DNA from: Polydactylus sextarius
Taxonomy: Eukaryota; Chordata; Actinopteri; Polynemidae
Assembly (NCBI GenBank): GCA_016801845.1
Contig: CM028919.1
Span: 16,669,659 to 16,733,658, forward strand
Direction of reading: 5' to 3'
DNA: 64,000 bases
In this document: piece by piece, positions 1 to 64,000 of the stretch
Position numbering within the stretch: the stretch's first letter is position 1
How the letters are laid out: every line of letters begins with the position of its first letter
Position numbers and translations under genes: made by a program
Notes under the pieces: model-generated
The model's input: only the letters and a program-made list of their open reading frames with translations
Told to the model about the DNA's origin: nothing
The model's database searches: none

Positions 1-3000
1 TGCAAACATTTCCAAGATATATCAGTTTTCAATTTCATGTGATCATCATCTATTCTTGTTTAATGATTGACATTATTTGAGCTGTAGGTCTCTTGTTGCT
101 GTTGCTGAAATCATTTCCGATTTCTAACATCATCATTTTCATGTTTCATGCAGGTGTACTCATGTCAATATTGTGCCAATCTGTGGTTCCAGTAGAAAAA
201 AAAAATACAAAAAACAACAAAAAAGTGAAAATAGCTTGTTCATCATTCACACTTGCCTTTATAAAAACAGGAGCAGTCAACGTCGAGTGTCAACTGCTCT
301 GTGGATCAGCGTCCCTTCACTCTAAAAACAGGTGGAGTGGCTTCTTCAGTGGGTAAATTAAACATGCACAGTGTAATTTATATCATACATGTCCTGTATA
401 TCTTATTATTATTTTGCCAATGAAACTGCTCAGTTCCCAGCAGAAGCTATTTTCATAGGACACTCTCTGTTGCAGCTGCATGCTGGTGTGTTAAACTATC
501 TAAATGTGCCAAAGGTGCCGAAACCTTGACAAAATATCACAACAAAGTTCTACAAGAATATTTTTTAAAACAAGCCTTTACAATAAAATATTTTAGACAA
601 TGAAAGAGACTGATAAAAAAAGGGTTTTAATTTTGTAATTCCTGTGTCATGCACCCTTTTGGACGAAGTGACGATGTTACGCTTGCTTTAAACTGTATAT
701 AGATGCTCTGTAATGTTATACACCGAGATTGTTTCAGTGTCTAATTCACCGCAGCAGCCTCCACCAACCTGCACTGGATATCAAACGTGGCCTCCTGCCT
801 CTGAAGAATGTATCCTTGTTAATTAATGTACATACTGATGTCATGACATATTATTTATTATTCTACAGGATGTTTACTGATAAAAAAGGAAAAAGAATAA
901 GATTTGATTCATATTTTCTTTCTTTCTTTTTTTTTTAATGTCTGTGAATATCTCCTGTTGGGTAATGTATCTGTTTGAGTCTTGTAAAAATAATAATAAA
1001 AAAAGAAAAAATAACTTGTTCTTTGCTTTTTTCTTGTGTTCATTGTTCTTGTGTCAGGTACAAAAAGAATTCAGAGCAATCAGTGTGTGAATCTAACAAG
1101 TCACTTAAAACTACTCTTCAACCTTCATCGAGCATCAGTGATGTACAATCTACACAATTAAGAGTGGATTGAGAGACACGCACCTCGAAGGGGTCTGCAA
1201 TCTTGTCCCCATAAAACTCCTTTACATAAGAGACTCAGCAGGATGTTACACAAGTCAGTAGACCGTGATATCTGCAGAGAAGAAAAAAAAGGACAAAGAA
1301 TAGAAGAGAAAGTGTGAATCTGAGTGTCACAGTGGATAAAGCTAACGCTGAAGTGATTATAAAATCCAGTGGTAACGAAGGAAACGCTGTGAAGTAATGG
1401 AATAAAAGTTGGGTTGATAACTCATATGAGGTTGTTAGTGGGTGGATGACAGGTGAGGACAAGAAGAAGAGGTGTGAAACAACAGGGATGAGTGCAAGAG
1501 TTTCCTGTTCAAAAAATGTGCAATGAAAATAGACAATAACACAAAAGGTGAGAGAAGAGAGGTTTAATCACTGAGTCAGACATCATGAGAGTTTATTAAT
1601 GTGGGTTGTGCAATGGAGAGTGAATAAATTGTCTTTAGCCTAAAAAGAATAGTCATCTATCTTTATCTATACCAGAGTGTGCCTGTGAATGCAGCAGCCT
1701 TTTTATTTGGTTTATCAGGTGGTACCAGTCATAACTAGCTAATGCTAACTGGTGCTAGATGTTAAGGAAATAGAGGTGTGTGTGCACGCCATGTGCGTGC
1801 TTGTGCAGATGCTGAAATTTATTTGATGCATGGATTCAGTAAAGTGCAGGAAATGATCCACAGGGGGCTGGTCCGTGCTGATACGAACACAGTTATCAGA
1901 CGATCTGCAGCGCTGCAGAATCTCAGAGCTGCTCTGACTAACTGGGACTGGGCATCGGCTCAGTTTAATTCCTGGAGCCATCTTCAGATAAAGACACACT
2001 ATTCTGGAGGAAGCAAACATTTAAACGAGATGAGGCTGTTCGCAGCCACGCTAGCAATTCTGCAAATGATGAGGAAATCATTGTTTTTATGAGTGTTTGG
2101 TTTTAAACTTAGATATGAAATAAATTAGAATTTATTCACATAGAAATTCATCTTCTACTAATTAAGATGTTTCACTTAAAATGGAAACATCGTGGTTAGA
2201 TTAGAGGAAAAATGAGTGGCTCCACAAACAGTTGCTGTTCTCAGTGAACCTGTAATGATCCATGAGCTAATCTGATCAAACCAACCCTAGAGCCACGGTC
2301 AAAAATTAATAATTCAATTCACTGACCACAGAGGGATATGTGAGCTACAGTGTTATTATGTTTATCTATAGAGGAAATGTAGAAGCCAGATGAAAGTCGG
2401 TTTTCCTCAACTGAGTCATTGAATTTTGTGTTCTCCACCGTCCTGATTATTATGGTGCTATAACCTGAGTTACAAAACCATAAAAGTACATGACACTTTT
2501 TTGGGGTTTCACTTTCAAGACGGCAGCTGATTGGACCTTTTTTTCTTGGTAAGCTCATTACTGTTTGTGAAAACAACAGGAATCTGGCTGGAGCAACTAC
2601 TCAGCTGCAACACAGTGATTCACTCGCTACCAAAAACACCTGAGTGCTTCATCTTTCTGCCTGGAAAAGAAGATTACCAAGCGTGTTTTATCGCTGCTGT
2701 ACTGAAGCTCAAATTAAAAAGATAAAAGTCGAGATAGTGGCAGTGGTTTGTTCTGCTCTCACCCAATTAACTGCTTGATTTGTACATCATTTTAAACAAA
2801 GCTCTGTGCACGCACGATAAAACCATCAAGGGTAACATAAAAGGTCAGAAGTCTTGTATTTCCTGATGGTCCTCGGGTCGCGGCAGGATGAGAGGAAGTG
2901 AGCGTTCAGTCGCCTTGAGGGACGGTAACAGATAATAGTGTGTGTGATTTACTCTACTCAGCCACCTGGGTAAACAGTAAATCTGGAGGCTGACGCACCT

Positions 3001-3384
3001 TCACACAGACTCATAACCAGACACACATGCAGTCGCTTCACACCTTCAGAACCATACACAAAGACAGAAAACTGTCTGCAAACACAGAAACATCTGTGAC
3101 ATTTAAAATCCTGTCACCTTGAAGAATCACAACTGTTTTGAAACAGATCATAATTTAGACCTTAACATTATGAACATTGATTATGACTCAGCAGTGTTTA
3201 CAACATCACATAAAGGAGACTCATCATTCTTCTATTAAATCTTGAAGATTAAAATTAATACTGCTACAAAACACTAAATGTCGTCTTGTATTGACGGCAA
3301 GTTTGGACCCAATTTAACCGTTGAGTGAGACAGTAAAATATATAATGACACACACAATAAAACATACAGTTTCAGTCAAAATCA
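1..3384. other. Intergenic stretch, possible end of a plus-strand neighbour
   Basis: I see no convincing coding sequence. Open frames here are short, lack family motifs and overlap on both strands. AATAAA motifs on the plus strand lie at 582-587 and 995-1000; the second is followed by a T/GT-rich block. In mammals GHSR lies 3' of FNDC3B, so a convergent neighbour off the left edge is plausible but not shown. Confidence 0.4.
995..1000 (+). terminator. Candidate polyadenylation signal for a plus-strand neighbour
   Basis: AATAAA is followed after an A-rich 15 bases by a T/GT-rich tract at 1015-1057 (ttgttcttt, cttgtgttc, ttcttgtgtc). This is the normal order of a vertebrate polyadenylation site. 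No coding sequence of the presumed gene is in the window, so this is a weak call. Confidence 0.3.
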
Positions 3385-3400
3385 GAAAAAAATTAAAACA

Positions 3401-3406
3401 TTTATT
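3401..3406 (-). terminator. Candidate polyadenylation signal AATAAA for fndc3b
   Basis: The plus strand reads tttatt, giving AATAAA on the gene strand. About 30-50 bases further along transcription lies a T/GT-rich tract (complement of 3340-3375, including GTGTGTGTC) that fits a downstream element. Cleavage would be near 3380-3390. The AATAAA at 8140-8145 is only 30 bases after the stop and is less likely. Confidence 0.45.
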
Positions 3407-5949
3407 GGGCATAAATATATTATATATACGCTACCGATACAGTTACGTCTTACATACATAGGGTAGTATTTGCAAAAATCTATACATTAAAATTGATATG
3501 GCAGTTTCTTTTATATAATGCATATGAAATTGTCTAACATTTACAATACAAGAAGAAATGCATGAATTTTTTTTTTTTTTTTCAATTCGTAGACCATGAC
3601 AACATTGGAATGTTTCTTTTTAAATCGTGAGGTAAAAATATGTTTCTTTTTTTTTGTCTCGCTTAAAAAATAGTTAAATACCTGTGAATCTCTGTACGTT
3701 TGTCAAATCGCCAATCTCTCAGTCAAAATTCTCTGCTTACTGTAAAACGTACAAAACATTTAAAAAAAAAAAATAAAATAAAGAGAAAAAAATTAAGGAA
3801 AAGAAATAAAATAAACTGATCAGAAGGCACAGACGTGGGGAGGTTGGTTGCTGGGCAAAAATAAAAAAAAATGAAAATACAAATAAAATAAAATCGTCTC
3901 TCATTCTTGATATAACCTGCCAAATGTGCAGGACCTGTAGGGTGGTTGGGTTTGTGAGTTATTGGGGAAGGCGGGGTTTCTATTTAAAAAAAAATCACCA
4001 GCATTTTAAAATAATAATAATAAAACAAAAAAAAACAAAATACAAAGCACATAAAGGGAGTACCCTGCCCACAAACACACAGCTCGACAGTTAACACTCT
4101 GTTAACCTCTGACTAGAAAACACTAACATGACCGGCCTGAGTTTGGCCAAAACACAAGGCAAACCTCTGCTCTCCCACTGTGGCGTTAAGGCTTTAAAGG
4201 GGGTGTGGATTATGTGGGTGGGCAACATAAGATCGGGGGGTTTAAGGGACAGGACACATCACACGTCACCTGTCGTCTACGAGGCAACAGGCAGATACAG
4301 GTAGACGCACCGCGAGCACGTCTGAGAAAAAAAGGCACCGAACTCCCCAAATGAACTGAACTCAACTGTCAACTTCCTTTAGTTTGATGCGGTTTGCATT
4401 CTGCAGGGAGCAGGGCTCCAGTAATGCCAATGTCACAGTGACGCCAACGACAGAATAATGCCAATGAATGTAACAGACGGCGTTGGCAGTAGTGTTTGGA
4501 ACGGAGCGGAGGAGTGTGCTCCTCTCGCTCGTATTAACCTCATCAAGACTAATGCTCGGCATATAAAAAAGTGCTTCAACTCTGTTAGTCATAATGTATT
4601 TACCATCTCATTCTATAGCTCTATAGATATCTCTGTATATCATCTCTTAGCAAAATACTGGATACAAAATACTCACTACTGCTATACCAGCACTAGCCTG
4701 AACAAGGAATCGTCAATATTATTATTGTCGTCATTTGCCTGAAATCATCGCATGATTGTTTTTGCCTTTTTTTTTTTTTTTTTTCTTTTTTTTAACCTTT
4801 CAGTGTGAAATCAGGTTGTATTAAAAACTCTCTCCTCCAAAAGGGGCTACACATTAAAAAAATGGCACATTTTGCTTTACAAAAAAAAAAAAAAAAAAAG
4901 ATAATATGAAAAGAAGCATAATCACAGATCAAGTTAATGTTTTTTTTTTCCTTTTGAGAGAATAATAATAACAATAATAATAATCGTAATGCTGTGTCGT
5001 TACAGAAGAACATCACAGAAACCCTTTAGACGACGAACGCGACATCTAGTGGACACGAGAAGCCTGCACTTTGGCAATAAAACTGTAAAAAGATATCAGA
5101 AGCTTCATTATAACACTAATCAGGAAAACAAAACAAAAAAAAAAAGCCAAAGGCAGCGACATTTATCCCAATACCATTGACTTGAAGTTGACCCTAAGGT
5201 CTGGCTTTGCTACATGTCTCTCTAAGCGTTACAAGAACTGCTCGGCTGTGCGTGGCCAAGACAGGAGATGAAAAAACAAAACGAAACCAAAAACGAAACG
5301 AAACAAAAAAATACATAGGCATTTGGTTACATGTTTGAAACAGCAATGATAACTGCAATGCATGGACTGATGAGCTACAGGTTCCCAACAGCTGTAAGAG
5401 AAATACTTAAAGGGTTACTCAGATAAGGAATGCTGGCCTTAATCATACAATCTAACATACATCCATTAAAAAAATTAAAAAGAAAAAAAACATGCTACAA
5501 GGAAAAAAATTAGTATATAACTACACTTGTCTCTTAATCTTTAAACAATAAATAAATGAAGATTGCACTGTAAATTGGCATGTAAAGTACTGTATGCAAA
5601 TATATAGTATAAATAAAAACCTAGAAAAGAACTCTACCTTAACTTTCCCATCAACTTTGGCAAAGGTATTTTGAGCTAGTAAACCACTTTGCTTACTGAC
5701 ACATACAGGAGCAAGGCACAGCATAGACAGAGGACGAGATACAGCATCAAAAAATGAGAGAGAGAGAGAGAGAGAGGGTGGGGGTGAGGGTGTGGGAGGA
5801 AGATGAGAGAAACGGAGGAGGAAGAGGCTAAACATGGTGACGATGATGACAGCGACGGGGATGACAGGAACAGATCTCCCCTCTGTAAGGCCTTTTCCCT
5901 GAGGTACGTTACAGGCTGCCAATCAGAGCTGATCATTACCCCCCCGCCC

Positions 5950-5975
<26 letters not shown>
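5950..5975. repeat. 26-base A homopolymer
   Basis: Lies in the probable 3'UTR; it would be U26 in the transcript. Confidence 0.98.
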
Positions 5976-5980
<5 letters not shown>

Positions 5981-6160
5981 CCTTCACACACAACCCCCCC
6001 CTCACCCCTACCCGACAAAAAGTGGACATGTCACACATTAGTCATACAGGTCAGGGTGACGTCTTTGGATCATCTGAGTGTGTATTGGGTTGTACCTTGG
6101 CTTTGTTGTTCAGGGTCAGGGTGAAAAAAGACGGGGGGTTCGGGAGTCATGAGAGGATTC

Positions 6161-6162
<2 letters not shown>

Positions 6163-6206
<44 letters not shown>
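6163..6206. repeat. (TG)22 microsatellite in the 3'UTR
   Basis: Uninterrupted. If transcribed from the minus strand it is (CA)22 in the mRNA. Confidence 0.97.
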
Positions 6207-6207
<1 letters not shown>

Positions 6208-6642
6208 AGGGGGGGTTACGTGTGTCAGAATGCCCTGTTCTGTTGAGTTGTATTCTGTTCTGTCAAAGGCTTGTTTGGTTAGTGAACATTAGTTCAAGTC
6301 CCCAGAGAACATATCTGTCTGAGAAGAGACCACAGACATGATACTGCTCTGATTACATGTCAATAAAGCACCTTTTAATAGAGAGAGAGAGAGAGAGAGA
6401 AAAGAAGGAGAAAGAAAGAAAGAGAGGGATGGAGGGAGGGTAATGCATGAGCAGAAAGATGGGATGAGTCAAAAGTGAGAGAGGAGCAACCAGAGCAAAA
6501 AGGTAATTACAGATAATTACGGCCGGAGAAGAGAAAAGAGGAGAAGAGTCTTCAAATGGATCGATTCACAGACTAGCTGGAAGGAGAACTACAGTTTCAG
6601 CACTGCTCCGGCTGGCAGCTGGACACAATTCAAAAGAGAGAA

Positions 6643-6666
6643 GGGGTGGGTGGGTGGGTGGGGGGT
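6643..6666 (+). other. G-quadruplex motif, 3'UTR region
   Basis: GGGG, then GGG repeats separated by single T, then a longer G run. This is an ideal intramolecular quadruplex pattern on the plus (template) strand; the transcript would be C-rich here. Confidence 0.85.
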
Positions 6667-8174
6667 AAAGCTCAAGCTAACTGCTAATGGCTTTCCTGGT
6701 TAACACACACACACACACACACACACAGCTCTGAGAAGGGCGGCTAGCTGGCAGGCTGTTAGCACCTCTGGGTTTGTGATGCTACGGGCAAATCGCTGCT
6801 AAAGCTACAGAGAATTAGGCTGAAGAAATGTTTTTTTTTTTTTTTTTTTTGTTGAAATTTGAGATGGTAAGAATCCAGAAAGACGGCTGGTCTGAGGGCT
6901 GTTCACGCGCTCAGACTCACGTCTTTCCTGCTAAGTTTGCAGCCGACCACGATCCAAGCCCGGCTTCCTTAAAAAAAAACAAAAGTTTAAAAAATGCTAA
7001 AGCCAGTTTATGCCCAACATTTGAATACCTACAAGGGTATAATCTGATCCAAGACCAGTGTTTAAGGGCTCCTTCAAACGTTTGCACAAACAAGCTACTG
7101 AACTGACCTCAGAGCTGCTGTTGTGAGCACCTAGAATAAACTCCTCCCCTTTTACACTGTACTTCAGACCTTACATTGCCATCACTTATATTACATCACT
7201 TCTATAGCATCATATATATTTGTTATAATATATATATTGTGTGTATATATATTAGATTACTGTTTTTTTTTCATTCTTTCTTAGATATAATAAAATCACA
7301 GGATAGCAGCATCTTACACCACACATGGATTGCATCACTTTGGTAGCTGAATGAGTGAGTGATTGAATGTTAAAAGCTGAGCAGATGTGCGATTGCCTTC
7401 TTAGGAGGAAATGTGTGTTTCTCATTGTCATTGCATGAGTGTAATTGTAAATGTGTGCACGCGTACGTGCACAAGACTGCACATGCAGTGGGTCTGTCAG
7501 TCTGTGTTGTGAGAGCAGGTGCTGATTGCATGAATTGACCGACAGCCTGTAGAGCAGTAACAAACTGAATAATAAAGTATGAACAGCTAAAGCTTTGAAG
7601 GCCTACACTGGAATATGGCTGAATGAATAAAGACCGCAGCAAAAAACAAAAGAAACAAAAAACCAAAAAAAAAAAAAAAGTAATTTAAACATTGAAAAAC
7701 AAAAAATTGTAAGGCAATGACCGTCAAGAAATATACACGTTCTCTAATTGAATATGTTTTAAAAAGATACAAAATAAAAACATGCAAGTCAGTCTGAGGA
7801 GCAACTGCTTTGCTCACAGCTATTTTAAGGCTTGATTATCAGTTTTGTTTTTTTGTTTTTTCCAGCCGAGGTACAGCGAAGACAAGGCTTCCCTCGACAG
7901 AAATCCTCAACAATGAAACAGACAATGACAACAGAGACGCAGTGAGAAATGAGCCCGAACTGAGTGAAGGCAGAAGACGACAGGAACAAGATGAGGAAAG
8001 CCTGAATCGATACTAAACAAAAAAACAAACGAAACAAACAAAAAAAAAAAAACATACATAGCCTTAGAAGTACATCTCAAGTGTTTGTTTTGATTTCATT
8101 CGGTTCTTTCATAGACATTTTTTTAAAGTTTCTCTGTGATTTATTTCTCTTTCTATCCTATAGTTAAAATTCCC

Positions 8175-63754
<55,580 letters not shown>

Positions 63755-64000
63755 CTGTACAACACACACACACACACACAGAAACACACACAGATAATAT
63801 TATCAGAGAGTATTGATCAAATTAACTGATGAAAGACAGAAGTAAAGACGGCATTAAGAAGAAAAAATGCAATGTAATGCATCAATGTCATCGACACATT
63901 TATCATCAACGTTCACGAAACTGAAGAGAGGCTCTGCTGAGCATCCAGTGGGCTCGCAGAGGTGACATAACACACTGTAACCATCAGAACCCAGAGCAGG
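63755..64000 (-). other. Partial intron upstream of window exon 1
   Basis: It begins with the acceptor TTGTACAG and an AC array (TG on the gene strand) that provides the pyrimidine/GT tract. It continues off the window edge. Confidence 0.85.

Larger units (their letters stand above)
3385..8174 (-). other. fndc3b: Probable 3'UTR of fndc3b
   Basis: There is no gene-like open frame in this 4.8 kb stretch downstream of the stop. It is AT-rich with many A/T homopolymers, a 26-base A run (5950-5975), a (TG)22 array (6163-6206) and GA tracts. The proposed end rests on an AATAAA at 3401-3406 (minus strand) followed by GT-rich sequence. Shorter isoforms are possible. No transcript data support the end point. 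Confidence 0.5.

Noticed and set aside
1778..2092. 104-codon plus-strand frame in the left flank
   Set aside because: A similar-length frame lies antisense to it; no motif, no splice signals and no recognisable family.

Overview
This is a window of vertebrate, almost certainly ray-finned (teleost) fish, nuclear DNA. The signs are GT-AG introns of 85 bp to 16 kb, very frequent (CA)n/(TG)n microsatellites, AT-rich noncoding sequence and a conserved vertebrate gene. There is no bacterial, plasmid, phage or CRISPR content.

The window is dominated by one gene on the minus strand, an orthologue of FNDC3B (fibronectin type III domain containing 3B, also called FAD104). I placed 25 coding exons between 63754 (most 5') and 8175 (stop codon). 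Every exon has canonical GT/AG borders, and all exon phases fit together except at one base. The exons encode about 1169 residues: a conserved N-terminal segment, a Pro/Tyr/His-rich region, a basic low-complexity linker, nine FN3 domains and a C-terminal hydrophobic anchor ending four residues from the stop. The start codon and first roughly 35-40 residues lie upstream of base 64000. Teleosts carry two co-orthologues (fndc3ba, fndc3bb), and I cannot tell which one this is.

Layout from the left: 1-3380 is intergenic, possibly with the 3' end of a plus-strand neighbour near 1000. 3385-8174 is the probable 3'UTR. 8175-29993 holds 19 compact exons coding all nine FN3 domains and the anchor. 29994-44493 holds two introns (2.1 and 12.3 kb) around one 59-base exon. 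44494-47823 holds the exons for the basic linker and Pro-rich region. 47824-63678 is a 15.9 kb intron. 63679-63754 is the first exon in the window.

The most notable observations are as follows. Exon 47748-47823 is one base too short for the conserved frame; this is either an assembly error in a G4 run or a true frameshift. A perfect 40-base GAT/ATC palindrome lies in an intron. There is a degraded hAT-like MITE, a 130-base CA array, two strong G-quadruplex motifs, and several low-repeat intronic blocks that look like candidate conserved noncoding elements. I saw no convincing undescribed system. Known functions are taken from the FNDC3 family; start exon, promoter and expression control are outside the window.
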